Positions 16,977 through 25,556 of a stretch of DNA of 64,000 nucleotides are shown here, one piece after another; the stretch's first letter is position 1; each line of letters starts with the position of its first letter. The notes under the pieces were generated by a model. That model saw nothing but the letters and a program-made list of their open reading frames with translations. It was not told the origin of the DNA and did no database searches. The position numbers were made by a program, and so were the translations under genes. Location: positions 1 to 64,000 of the forward strand of contig CALXES010000007.1 of NCBI GenBank assembly GCA_944387385.1, given 5' to 3'. This stretch comes from an uncultured Clostridia bacterium. Its GTDB lineage: Bacteria > Bacillota > Clostridia > TANB77 > CAG-465.

Positions 16977-17477
16977 TTACATCATTGTTTTATGCATTAA
17001 ATAATTATATAAAGAAGCATGCCTTAATATATCGGTAAGTATTGACATTATAAGAGTATGCATTCTTGAAGTTGGCATCGCTCCCATAATTTTCCTATAT
17101 TTTTTTACTGCTGATACATCTTTTAAAAATGCACTCTCTAAATCATCATGATAGCTTGTTTCTTTTAATTCGACTATCTTTTCATCTGGATTATCCAAAA
17201 CTTCTCCTGATATATTACTATAAACAAATCTTAATATTTCATTATGTTTTTTATTATCATCACGAATATTAGATAATATATCCTTAGCATTCTCATCTGG
17301 TGCTTTTAAAATTAAATTTTCAAAAAACATCTCTGTTTGTTTTTCTTCATTTACACTCTCTTTAATCAACTCCAAAGCAGCATTAAGCGATATTAACTCA
17401 TCATCTACTACTGTATTTTCTCTTTTATATCTCGGATATCCATAATTATATCCCATTTTATTATAGTCATTATACAT
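16977..17477 (-). CDS. Ferritin-like domain protein
   Basis: This 166-residue protein begins with an Asn/Tyr-rich tail (MYNDYNKMGYNYGYPRYK), as seen in some spore-coat or rubrerythrin-like proteins, then four helices. Metal-ligand-like residues occur in ESVNEEKQTEMFFENL (about 40-55) and KKHNEILRFVYSNI (about 80-93), and a further helix contains LTDILRHASLYNYLMHK. I call it ferritin-like because of the Glu/His spacing. Iron binding is not proven. The ATG at 17477 follows AAAGGAG, but that site sits in the arm of a hairpin at 17484-17520. Confidence 0.6.
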   Translation of the reverse strand: MYNDYNKMGYNYGYPRYKRENTVVDDELISLNAALELIKESVNEEKQTEMFFENLILKAPDENAKDILSNIRDDNKKHNEILRFVYSNISGEVLDNPDEKIVELKETSYHDDLESAFLKDVSAVKKYRKIMGAMPTSRMHTLIMSILTDILRHASLYNYLMHKTMM

Positions 17478-17483
17478 AGTTAA

Positions 17484-17520
17484 AAACTCCTTTCACATAC
17501 ATTATATGTTAAAGGAGTTT
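17484..17520 (-). promoter_or_regulatory. Hairpin holding the ribosome binding site of the ferritin-like gene
   Basis: AAACTCCTTT at 17484-17493 pairs perfectly with AAAGGAGTTT at 17511-17520, and an inner ACATA/TATGT pair (17495-17499 with 17505-17509) extends the stem. The GGAG that serves the ATG at 17477 is inside the 3' arm, followed by TTTTT. It could be the terminator of the upstream gene or a translation-blocking leader hairpin. Confidence 0.6.
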
Positions 17521-17551
17521 ATTATGTGATAAAAAATTTCAATTTATATAA

Positions 17552-17995
17552 TTAATTAGCAGGCTGTGCACTAAAACTCGTACCAAATCCATATGTCTCA
17601 TATTTTATTTTGCTACCTTTTACAGTTAATTTATATTTTTGAGTTACTTTTTCATTTCCATCATCTCTTCTTAAGTTTAAAGTTAAAATTAAATTGTCAC
17701 TATCAAAACTTGAATATAAGACATAGCTAAATCCTGTTGATTCATCTCTTTCAATTTCTCTCAAAATATTTTTATCATCATAACTAAAATCATTTTTAGT
17801 TATAATATTTTTCAAGCAACTATCATCTAATCTAATTGTACCTAGCTTATTTTTTAAGAATTCTGTATATAAATTACTTAAAACTTCAACTTGCTTTTCA
17901 TCACTTTTTAATATTTCTCTTTTATTATAATAAATAAGAATAACACATCCAATTACAAAAACAATTAGTATAGCTAATATAACATATTTTTTCAT
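17552..17995 (-). CDS. Single-pass membrane or exported protein
   Basis: The 147-residue product has one N-terminal hydrophobic segment (KKYVILAILIVFVIGCVILIYY at about 2-24 from the ATG at 17995) and a mixed beta-rich outside domain. It has no lipobox and no recognised family. I start at the ATG at 17995 after AAAGGTGATG, instead of an in-frame codon upstream at 18067. It ends just before the hairpin at 17484 and may be co-transcribed with the next gene. Confidence 0.55.
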   Translation of the reverse strand: MKKYVILAILIVFVIGCVILIYYNKREILKSDEKQVEVLSNLYTEFLKNKLGTIRLDDSCLKNIITKNDFSYDDKNILREIERDESTGFSYVLYSSFDSDNLILTLNLRRDDGNEKVTQKYKLTVKGSKIKYETYGFGTSFSAQPAN

Positions 17996-18053
17996 ATCAT
18001 CACCTTTAAAATAAGTATATAGTAAAAAATAGCAAACTTCAATATTTTTATAA

Positions 18054-18081
18054 AAAAGAAAAGGCAATAGCCTTTTCTTTT
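18054..18081 (-). terminator. Intrinsic terminator after the gene at 18080
   Basis: AAAAGAAAAGGC at 18054-18065 pairs with GCCTTTTCTTTT at 18070-18081 around a 4-base loop. It overlaps the stop codon. Confidence 0.8.
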
Positions 18082-18664
18082 ATTTTTTGGGTTGGAAAAA
18101 TCTTCTCATAAAAAGCATTTTTTCTTTATTTCTTTTTTCTGCTTTCTTTTTAGAAGCTGTATAATCTAATAGATTTTGTAAATAATACTCAGATTGAAGT
18201 CTTAATACATCTTCAAGCACAATAAACTCTCTCTCTTCCTGTTCATTATTACTAGAGTATGCTACAGAAATAATTTCTTTAGATATATTTGCTGTTACCA
18301 CAGTTAAATTGTTAAATTCTTGTACTTGGTTATCATTAATTTCTTCTTTTGAGTATAGTCTTTGTAAAAATTCCAGTAACTTATTATGATCACAAGAAGC
18401 CATTTGACATGCTTCTTCTAGATCTTTTAAAGAGCTTTTTTCAAGACGGTCTTGGTTTAAAATAAATGGAGCACTTTTAATATAGTTTACACTATTAATA
18501 TCAGTTATTCTATAAACCCCATTGTCGTCACATTCTCCTTTTAAAACTGCATCTTCCTCAAAAAAACTCGCTGGTACAACTTCTCTAATTCTAAACAAAA
18601 AGTCTATATCTTGCTGTTCTATATAAGCAATAATTTTCCAATCCTCAACACGTATTTTTTTCAA
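18080..18664 (-). CDS. Hypothetical protein, start inferred at a TTG
   Basis: The 194-residue protein is not recognised. It is acidic in the first half (FFEEDAVLKGECDDNGVYRI) and has a basic C-terminal tail (SKKKAEKRNKEKMLFMRRFF), which suggests nucleic-acid or membrane contact. The best start is the TTG at 18664, eight bases after GGAGG. A TTG at 18679 lies inside that site. A terminator lies at its end. No operon partner is obvious. Confidence 0.5.
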   Translation of the reverse strand: MKKIRVEDWKIIAYIEQQDIDFLFRIREVVPASFFEEDAVLKGECDDNGVYRITDINSVNYIKSAPFILNQDRLEKSSLKDLEEACQMASCDHNKLLEFLQRLYSKEEINDNQVQEFNNLTVVTANISKEIISVAYSSNNEQEEREFIVLEDVLRLQSEYYLQNLLDYTASKKKAEKRNKEKMLFMRRFFQPKK

Positions 18665-18782
18665 AGTATTCACCTCCAAAAATAATTTAATTATAATTTA
18701 TTTTATTCAAATCCAAACCCAATAAAATTATACCACAGTTAACATAATTTAGCAACCTTATAGTTCTAATTTATAAAAAAAA

Positions 18783-18810
18783 GCGAGATGATTAAAAAAA
18801 TCAATCTCGC
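18783..18810 (-). terminator. Intrinsic terminator of the ABC transporter operon
   Basis: GCGAGAT at 18783-18789 pairs with ATCTCGC at 18804-18810, with more pairs inside and one bulge. The minus strand runs on into eight T's. It follows the end of the transporter gene at 18818. Confidence 0.8.
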
Positions 18811-18817
18811 AATAATT

Positions 18818-21193
18818 TTATAACTTAAATTGTGAATTATATAGTTCAGCATAAGCACCATTTTGAGCCATTAACTCATCATGATTTCCTTGCTCTATAA
18901 TATTTCCATCTTTCATAACTAATATTAAATCAGCATTTTTTATTGTAGAAAGTCTATGTGCTATTATAAATGATGTTCTTCCCTCTGTAAGTTTATCCAT
19001 AGCCTTTTGAACAAGTTCTTCTGTTCTTGTATCTACATTTGAAGTTGCTTCATCAAGAATTAAAAATGGTGCATCTTCTAACATACCTCTTGCAATTGTT
19101 AATAATTGTCTTTGTCCAGCAGAGACGCTATCATTTTCATTTAATATTGTGTTATATCCTTGTGGTAATGTCTTTATAAAGTGATGAATTCCAACTTCTT
19201 TACAAACTTCTTCTACTTCTTCATCAGAAATATTTTTTCTATTATATACAATATTTTCTTTTACTGTTCCTTCAAATAGCCAAGTATCCTGTAAAACCAT
19301 AGTAAATAAATCATGTATATTCTCTCTTGTTAAATTTTTTGTTGATACCCCATCTATCTTTATATCTCCAGAATTTATGTCATAAAACTTCATAAGTAAG
19401 TTTACCATTGTTGTTTTACCTGCTCCTGTTGGTCCAACTATAGCAACTTTTTGACCAGCTTTTGCTTTAGCAGTAAAGTTTTTTATTGTTGGCTTATCAT
19501 TATTTTCATATTGAAATACTACATTTTCAAACTCAATGTCCCCTTTGACTTTAGATTTATCAAGTCTTTTAGTAACTTGTTTTTGATCTGACATTTCTTT
19601 TTCGTCAATAAATTCAAATACTCTCTCACTTGCTGCTGCTGTGGATTGTAGTGATGTCATTGCCTGTGCTATTTGAGAAAGTGGATTTGTAAATAATCTT
19701 ACATATGTTATAAATGCTACTATTACACCAAATGAAATATTTCCATTTAATGTAAGAAGTGCACCTACAATACATACTGCTACATATCCAAAGTTACCGA
19801 TAAATGACATTATTGGTTGCATAAGTCCAGATAAGAATTGACTTTTTCTATTACTATCACACACTTTTTTATTTAAGCCATCAAATGTTTTTGTTGCATC
19901 TTTTACCCCATTATATGCTTTTACAACATTAAGTCCTGAATATATTTCTTCTATATGACCATTTAAGTTACCAAGTTCTACTTGTCTTGCTATAAAATAT
20001 TTTTGTGATTTTTTCAAAATGAAACTCATTCCAATAAATCCTATTAAACTAGAAAGTATAGCAGTTAAGGCTAGAATCCAGTTTGTGTAGAACATCATAA
20101 ATATAGATCCTAAGAATAATACCACATTAGTTACAAGAGAAGCAAGTGACTGGTTCATTGATTGAGCAATTGTATCTACATCATTTGTTACTCTTGATAA
20201 TATATCTCCTATTGCATGTTGGTCAAAATAACTTAAAGGTAGTTTATTAATTTTCTTAGATATTCTTGTTCTTAAGCTCTTAGCAAATTTATTTGCAATA
20301 TCTGTCATTGCTAAAGAACAAATGAAGCTTAAAATAGCACTTGAGCAATACATTAAGATTAATATAATTGCGATTTTCTTTACTCTATCTATATTCATAG
20401 TTGGTTTAACAATATCCTGTATGCTATTAGGCATTTGATCTATTTTAGAATATATATCTTGAGGCTGAGCATCATTATCTAAAGTACTAATTATTTTTAA
20501 AAATTCGTACTGATCATCTGCAGATATTGTTATCCCATCTATCTCTAGTTCATTAAATAAAATACTCTTTATACTTTCTGGTAAAACTAAATTACTATAA
20601 TCATCATTTTGACTATTTGCAATAGACTTTAAAAATTCTATTTTATCTTGTGAAGATATTTCCGTAGTATTTATTGTAGAACTAGGCAATATTATCTCTA
20701 ATATAGAATCTGGTAATTCTATTATATTATTATATATCTCTTGCTCATCTGTTATAGCTGAAAGATTTGCTACAACTTCTTGAAATTTCAATTTATCTTC
20801 TTGAGATATGCTATCACTTGTCATTATTTTAGATATTGATTCTTGACTAATATCAATATTAAGAATCTGTGGCATTATCTCTTGTAGTTTTTCTTCAGTT
20901 AAATTAGTTGTTGTAATTGTAACCAATTCTTGTAAATTATCTGTATTAACTGTTAACCCTGCAGAAATTTCATCTGTTAGCTCTGATAATTTATCTGGTG
21001 CGAGAATTGTTAATACTGCACTAAATATTGCAAGTACAAATGATAATATCATTAATACTTTAAATTTATTAAGCTCTTTTACAAGTCTTAAAACTGCACC
21101 TTTAAAATCTTTAGCTTTTTCTCCAGGGGCTGACATTCCTCTACCTCCACCCATTGGGCCACGTCTTTGAGGTCTATTTGTATTACTAGGCAT
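18818..21193 (-). CDS. ABC exporter half-transporter, catalytic NBD
   Basis: A 791-residue half-transporter that pairs with the gene at 21186. The nucleotide domain has Walker A GPTGAGKTT, signature VSAGQRQL, Walker B LILDEATS and the H-loop AHRLST, so its own catalytic Glu and His are complete. Between TM1 (about 43-68) and TM2 (about 275-300) lies an unusual insert of about 200 residues, acidic and repetitive (SQEDKLKFQEV, SQDKIEFLKS, ADDQYEFLKI). It would be outside the cell. Exporters of this type usually have only a short loop here. It overlaps its partner by 8 bases and lies under MarR control. Confidence 0.85.
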   Translation of the reverse strand: MPSNTNRPQRRGPMGGGRGMSAPGEKAKDFKGAVLRLVKELNKFKVLMILSFVLAIFSAVLTILAPDKLSELTDEISAGLTVNTDNLQELVTITTTNLTEEKLQEIMPQILNIDISQESISKIMTSDSISQEDKLKFQEVVANLSAITDEQEIYNNIIELPDSILEIILPSSTINTTEISSQDKIEFLKSIANSQNDDYSNLVLPESIKSILFNELEIDGITISADDQYEFLKIISTLDNDAQPQDIYSKIDQMPNSIQDIVKPTMNIDRVKKIAIILILMYCSSAILSFICSLAMTDIANKFAKSLRTRISKKINKLPLSYFDQHAIGDILSRVTNDVDTIAQSMNQSLASLVTNVVLFLGSIFMMFYTNWILALTAILSSLIGFIGMSFILKKSQKYFIARQVELGNLNGHIEEIYSGLNVVKAYNGVKDATKTFDGLNKKVCDSNRKSQFLSGLMQPIMSFIGNFGYVAVCIVGALLTLNGNISFGVIVAFITYVRLFTNPLSQIAQAMTSLQSTAAASERVFEFIDEKEMSDQKQVTKRLDKSKVKGDIEFENVVFQYENNDKPTIKNFTAKAKAGQKVAIVGPTGAGKTTMVNLLMKFYDINSGDIKIDGVSTKNLTRENIHDLFTMVLQDTWLFEGTVKENIVYNRKNISDEEVEEVCKEVGIHHFIKTLPQGYNTILNENDSVSAGQRQLLTIARGMLEDAPFLILDEATSNVDTRTEELVQKAMDKLTEGRTSFIIAHRLSTIKNADLILVMKDGNIIEQGNHDELMAQNGAYAELYNSQFKL

Positions 21194-22949
21194 TTTCTAA
21201 TTCCTCCTTTGATAATTGAGATAAAGCTATTTGTTGATATACATCACAGCTTTTTAGTAATTCTTTATGTGTTCCTATTCCTGCTACTTCTCCATCATTT
21301 AATACAATAATTTTATCTGCATTCATTATTGTACCAATTCTTTGTGCAACAATTAGTGTTGTAGCGTCTTTTGTATATTCCTTTAGTTCCTTTCTTAAAA
21401 TATAGTCTGTCTTATAATCTAGAGCTGAAAAACTATCGTCAAAAATATATATTTCAGGATCTCTTGCAATAGCTCTTGCTATTGATAGTCTTTGCTTTTG
21501 TCCTCCAGATACATTAGTTCCACCTTGAGCTATATGCTCATCATACTTATCATCCATCTTTTCTACGAACTCTTTAGCTTGTGCTACTCTTACGGCTTCT
21601 TTTACTTTATCTAAAGTAATCTCACCTTTTCCATTGTCTCCATATGCAACATTTGAAGTAACTGTTCCATTAAACATAACAGCCTTTTGAGGAACATATC
21701 CTATTTTATTAAATAAGAATTCTGAATCATATTCTTTTACATTTATTCCATCAACTAAAACTTCCCCTTCTGTTGCGTCATAAAATCTAGGTACTAAATT
21801 AATTAGAGTAGATTTTCCGCTACCTGTAGAACCAATAAATGCAACTACATCACCTTTATTTGCTTTAAATGAAATATTTTTTAGTAAATATTCATCCGCA
21901 TCTGGATACTTAAATGACACGTTTTTAAATTCTACTGTTCCTACTTCATTTGTCTTATTTTCTTTTAAAGTACCACTTTTTACTGTAATATCAGTATCTA
22001 AAACTTCGTTTATACGACCTGCACTAACTTGTGCTCTAGGTAACATCATAAATATCATAGCAAGCATCAAAAATGACATTATTACTTGCATTGAATAAGA
22101 ACTAAATACTATCATATCACTAAATATTGTAAGTTTATCTACCATAAGTGCTTCATTTATTAAGTATGCACCAATTATATATATAGATAAAGTTAAAACA
22201 TGCATAACCATATTCATAGTAGGCATCATAATTGAAAATGTTTTTTGGTTAAATATTTGTTGTTTTGTTAATCTATTATTAACCTCTTCAAATTTATTTT
22301 CCTGATAATCCTCAGCATTAAAAGCTCTTACTACACGTATACCAGTCAAATTTTCACGTGTTACACCATTTATTTTATCTATTAATTTTTGCACTATTTT
22401 AAATCTAGGCATTACTATTGAAATTAATACTGATATTACAGATAATAATACAACAACTGCAATACCTGTTGCCAAACTCCACTGCCATCCCTTATTTAGT
22501 ATTTTAAAGACTGCCCATACAGCTGTGACTGGAGCTTTTACCATCAGTTGCAATCCCATTGATACTAGCATCTCAATCTGTGTTATATCATTTGTTGTTC
22601 TAGTTATTAAACTACTAGTAGAAAACTGTTTTACTTCCTGTGTTGATAAATTTGCAACTTTTTCAAAAATTTTCTTTCTTGTTCTCATAGAAAAATTTGA
22701 TGAAACCCTTGAAGCAAAATATCCGGCAAAAACAGCAAATACTAAACTACCAAAGGCACATCCAAGCATATACGCACCATTTTCAATTATATCGCTCATT
22801 TGACTACCTTCAGTTTGAACAAGTCTAGTAATCTCAGACATATAATCCGGCATTTTTAGCTCTAACCAAACTTGACCTACAATTAAAGCTATACAAACTA
22901 AGGCTAATAAAACATCTTTTTTAGATAAATTTTTTAATAATTTTAGCAT
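21186..22949 (-). CDS. ABC exporter half-transporter, degenerate NBD
   Basis: A 587-residue half-transporter with six membrane segments and a nucleotide domain with Walker A GSTGSGKST, signature VSGGQKQRL and Walker B IFDDSFSALD. The catalytic Glu is replaced by Asp and the H-loop reads AQRIGT, with Gln in place of His. The partner at 18818 keeps both. This makes a heterodimer with one consensus and one degenerate site, as in BmrCD or TM287/288. It probably exports drugs or lipids. It lies 21 bases after marR. Confidence 0.9.
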   Translation of the reverse strand: MLKLLKNLSKKDVLLALVCIALIVGQVWLELKMPDYMSEITRLVQTEGSQMSDIIENGAYMLGCAFGSLVFAVFAGYFASRVSSNFSMRTRKKIFEKVANLSTQEVKQFSTSSLITRTTNDITQIEMLVSMGLQLMVKAPVTAVWAVFKILNKGWQWSLATGIAVVVLLSVISVLISIVMPRFKIVQKLIDKINGVTRENLTGIRVVRAFNAEDYQENKFEEVNNRLTKQQIFNQKTFSIMMPTMNMVMHVLTLSIYIIGAYLINEALMVDKLTIFSDMIVFSSYSMQVIMSFLMLAMIFMMLPRAQVSAGRINEVLDTDITVKSGTLKENKTNEVGTVEFKNVSFKYPDADEYLLKNISFKANKGDVVAFIGSTGSGKSTLINLVPRFYDATEGEVLVDGINVKEYDSEFLFNKIGYVPQKAVMFNGTVTSNVAYGDNGKGEITLDKVKEAVRVAQAKEFVEKMDDKYDEHIAQGGTNVSGGQKQRLSIARAIARDPEIYIFDDSFSALDYKTDYILRKELKEYTKDATTLIVAQRIGTIMNADKIIVLNDGEVAGIGTHKELLKSCDVYQQIALSQLSKEELENA

Positions 22950-22970
22950 ATCAATTTCCTTTCTTTAAAA

Positions 22971-23438
22971 TTAATTCTCTTCTAAAGTGACATTTTTATC
23001 TTTTAAATTTTTTTTCATTTTATCTATAACGCAAAAAAAAGTATCTAATTCATCTTCCGAAAGACCTTTTGATACTAAATCTTCAATTTCTTCAAATCTT
23101 TTTTTATTTCTTTTAAATATTTCTTCTGCTTTCTTACTAAGTATAATTTTCTTAGTCCTTGTATCATTTGAATCAGTAACTCTAGTAATTAAAGTATTTT
23201 TCTCCATTGTCTGTAAAACCCCCGATACAGTTGCTCTTCTTAAATTTAAAACATCTTCTAAATCTTTTTGATAAATATCTTCATTGTGATGCTCTATTAA
23301 ATATGAAAGAATAGTAAACTGTGTTCTAGTAGGTTTTATTTTCAATTTAAAATCTTTAACATCTAGTTTCTCTTGCATAAAAACCCTAAGAATCATTTTA
23401 TCTAGAGTCTTAATTTGATATAATATATTTCTTTCCAT
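22971..23438 (-). CDS. MarR-family regulator of the exporter
   Basis: The 155-residue protein is a MarR winged-helix regulator. The recognition region QKDLEDVLNLRRATVSGVLQ is at about 57-76 and is followed by the wing DSNDTRTKKIILSKKAEEIF. It very likely represses its own operon. A perfect inverted repeat at 23456-23479 sits over the start site of the promoter at 23480-23508. A GAGGTGAG site precedes the ATG. Ligands are not known. Confidence 0.88.
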   Translation of the reverse strand: MERNILYQIKTLDKMILRVFMQEKLDVKDFKLKIKPTRTQFTILSYLIEHHNEDIYQKDLEDVLNLRRATVSGVLQTMEKNTLITRVTDSNDTRTKKIILSKKAEEIFKRNKKRFEEIEDLVSKGLSEDELDTFFCVIDKMKKNLKDKNVTLEEN

Positions 23439-23455
23439 TTCTCACCTCACTTAAG

Positions 23456-23479
23456 ATATTGTATGCCACCATACAATAT
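23456..23479. promoter_or_regulatory. Predicted MarR operator
   Basis: ATATTGTATG at 23456-23465 and CATACAATAT at 23470-23479 form a perfect 10-bp inverted repeat with a 4-base spacer. It starts right after the -10 box of the marR promoter and covers the transcription start, a typical place for autoregulation. Confidence 0.75.
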
Positions 23480-23508
23480 ATTTTAATCTCCTATTAGCAA
23501 ATTGTCAA
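23480..23508 (-). promoter_or_regulatory. Promoter of the marR-ABC operon
   Basis: TTGACA at 23503-23508 and TAAAAT at 23480-23485 with a 17-base spacer, on the minus strand. Confidence 0.8.
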
Positions 23509-23577
23509 TAGCCTTACAATTCTTTTCACAAATCTTTCATATTCAACATTATTATATATTAATTTACATTGAATTTA

Positions 23578-23586
23578 TGTTATAAT
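23578..23586 (+). promoter_or_regulatory. Extended -10 promoter for the gene at 23605
   Basis: TGTTATAAT at 23578-23586 is a consensus -10 with the TGn extension. No good -35 box is visible. Transcription would start close to the GAGGTGAG ribosome binding site. Confidence 0.5.
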
Positions 23587-23604
23587 ATTTATGAGGTGAG
23601 AAAA

Positions 23605-24243
23605 ATGTATGAAACTAAAGATAGTCTATATGAGCAAATCGATATAACTCAAAAGAGAATAAATGAAGTATTTGATTATATAAATTCAAATCCAAATAGT
23701 GATCCTAATGCGTATGAAATGAACGAATTAATGTTTTCTGTAGCTGAAATTGGAAGTAAAGGAAGAAATTTTGAAAGTGAGCCATATTCATTTTTAAAAG
23801 ATGAAAAATATTCAAAGTTAAGAGGAGATTTTTATGCAATGATGAAATATCGTTTAGAACAACTAAATTCTCCAGAAACTGGTCTAATAAGCTCAAGAAA
23901 TGATCCTCTATATAAATACTTTGATGAAGCAACTATGCGCATGTCAACACTAAATAGCTTAGGAAATAAACAAGTATCAGATATATTTTCTAAAGCTTGT
24001 GGAATAAATTTATATATAAAACAGAGAATTAGAGATATACAAAAAACAGGAAATGAAGAAGTAATCTATGATAACAAACAAGAATTAATTGGTTTATTAG
24101 ATAGTATTGATAAACTAGATAATAAATCTTATTACATGAAAGATTTAAAACCTCTTTTAGATGAAATTCACTTAGCAATAGGAAAAACACCAAGAGAATT
24201 TAACGAAATTAAGCAACAAGAACAGCAAAAAAATATTGAATAA
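23605..24243 (+). CDS. Hypothetical helical protein
   Basis: The 212-residue product is helical, charged and has no membrane segment or known motif. The ATG at 23605 follows GAGGTGAG. In-frame codons upstream at 23569 overlap the promoter. It ends at a terminator shared with the convergent nagZ gene, whose loop contains an IS-end-like sequence. The Tyr/Asn/Asp-rich sequence resembles no partner nearby. Confidence 0.6.
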   Translation: MYETKDSLYEQIDITQKRINEVFDYINSNPNSDPNAYEMNELMFSVAEIGSKGRNFESEPYSFLKDEKYSKLRGDFYAMMKYRLEQLNSPETGLISSRNDPLYKYFDEATMRMSTLNSLGNKQVSDIFSKACGINLYIKQRIRDIQKTGNEEVIYDNKQELIGLLDSIDKLDNKSYYMKDLKPLLDEIHLAIGKTPREFNEIKQQEQQKNIE

Positions 24244-24305
24244 AAAAGAATGGATTTTTTGAAGTGTACTTTTTGGGGTTCACTTCATTTTATCCATTCT
24301 TTTTT
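24242..24305. terminator. Bidirectional terminator with an IS-end-like sequence in its loop
   Basis: AAAAAAGAATGGAT at 24242-24255 pairs perfectly with ATCCATTCTTTTTT at 24292-24305. The large loop contains a second, inner palindrome at 24260-24287. It serves the convergent genes ending at 24243 and 24304. Confidence 0.8.
24260..24287. mobile_element. Possible 28-bp IS150-group remnant (fused ends)
   Basis: The segment begins TGAAGTG and ends CACTTCA, so it has TG...CA termini with a 7-bp inverted repeat. Read on the minus strand, its first 20 bases (TGAAGTGAACCCCAAAAAGT) match the left end of the IS at 60293 except for one extra C. This looks like an excised or internally deleted relative. 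It could also be an old terminator-related sequence that the IS end resembles by chance. Confidence 0.4.
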
Positions 24306-25548
24306 ATATCTTATTTATTATATCAATATGTTCTTGTGTTCCAATATTGTCTTTATTTAATTCTACTTCATCAAATAGATTATTGTTATATTTAAGTTTT
24401 AATATTCTCTCTACAGATTCATTTATTCTTTCTTCTGTAATATCTCCATTTTCAACAAGCTTTTCAATAATATTTACTGCTTCAATTGGATCTTCAGGCA
24501 TCAATATCATATCTATTCCAGCATTAATTGAATACTTGCATATTTCATCTAAAGAATAATTATCTGCTAAAGCACTCATGTTAACAGCATCTGTTGTAAC
24601 AACACCACCAAATCCTAACTCTTCTCTTAATATGCCTGTAACAACCTCTCTTGATAAAGTTGAAGGTATATAGTCTCCTGTTATATTTGGAAGTGCTATA
24701 TGTGCAACCATTATAACTTGAGCCCCATCTTCTATTGCTGCTTTAAACGTTAAAAATTCATTTTCATATAGTTCCTCTTTTGTTTTATTTACAACTGGTA
24801 ATTCTACATGAGAGTCTGCATCTGTATCTCCATGACCCGGAAAATGCTTATATACAGGTATTATATTTTCTTCTTCCATTCCTTTGGCAAATGGTAATGC
24901 CATATCTATTACTGTCTGATAATCACTCCCAAAAGCTCTATCTCCTATAACAGTATTATTAGGATTAGAAAAAATATCCAAACTTGGTGCATAGTCCAAA
25001 TTTATTCCAAAAGCAGCGATTTCAGATGCAAGTACTTTTCCGACGCTTTTAGAAAGCTCTTTATTACCTGTTTTACCTAAAGAATACATAGATGGTATTT
25101 CTAGTACATTTGCATCAGATAGTTTCTTTATTCTTTGAACTCTACCACCTTCTTGGTCTATTCCTATTAACAAAGGTATATCAGCCATAGATTTCAATTT
25201 ACTAATATATTTAGTTGTTTCATCATATGTACTAATATTTTCACTAAATAGTATAAATCCCCCTGGTTTTACTATATTTAATATATTATTTAGCTCTTCT
25301 GTATATTCCAAAGTTCTATATGATATAACTATCATTTGTCCAATTTTTTCGCTAAGAGACATGCCTTTTATGTCTTCTTGAATTTTCTCATCAATTGTTT
25401 GTTCATGTTCCTTTACAAAATTATTGTTTTTGGAAACATTATTATCACTTACAATACTTTTTTTATAATCACTATATAGCTGAAAAAATAACAAAACTGT
25501 AATACAGACAATTAAAATAATAAGTATAATAAAAAACATTTTTTTCAT
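24304..25548 (-). CDS. nagZ: Beta-N-acetylglucosaminidase (GH3)
   Basis: The 414-residue protein has an N-terminal membrane anchor (about 5-25) and a GH3 TIM barrel. The NagZ signature KHFPGHGDTDADSHVELP is at about 240-257 and contains the catalytic His/Asp loop. The nucleophile Asp is in VTTDAVNM. It removes GlcNAc from muropeptides and other beta-GlcNAc substrates. The anchor places it on the outer face of the membrane. It lies 8 bases after the DnaB-like gene at 25557, in the same direction, and ends in a shared terminator. Confidence 0.92.
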   Translation of the reverse strand: MKKMFFIILIILIVCITVLLFFQLYSDYKKSIVSDNNVSKNNNFVKEHEQTIDEKIQEDIKGMSLSEKIGQMIVISYRTLEYTEELNNILNIVKPGGFILFSENISTYDETTKYISKLKSMADIPLLIGIDQEGGRVQRIKKLSDANVLEIPSMYSLGKTGNKELSKSVGKVLASEIAAFGINLDYAPSLDIFSNPNNTVIGDRAFGSDYQTVIDMALPFAKGMEEENIIPVYKHFPGHGDTDADSHVELPVVNKTKEELYENEFLTFKAAIEDGAQVIMVAHIALPNITGDYIPSTLSREVVTGILREELGFGGVVTTDAVNMSALADNYSLDEICKYSINAGIDMILMPEDPIEAVNIIEKLVENGDITEERINESVERILKLKYNNNLFDEVELNKDNIGTQEHIDIINKI

Positions 25549-25556
25549 ACAAACTC

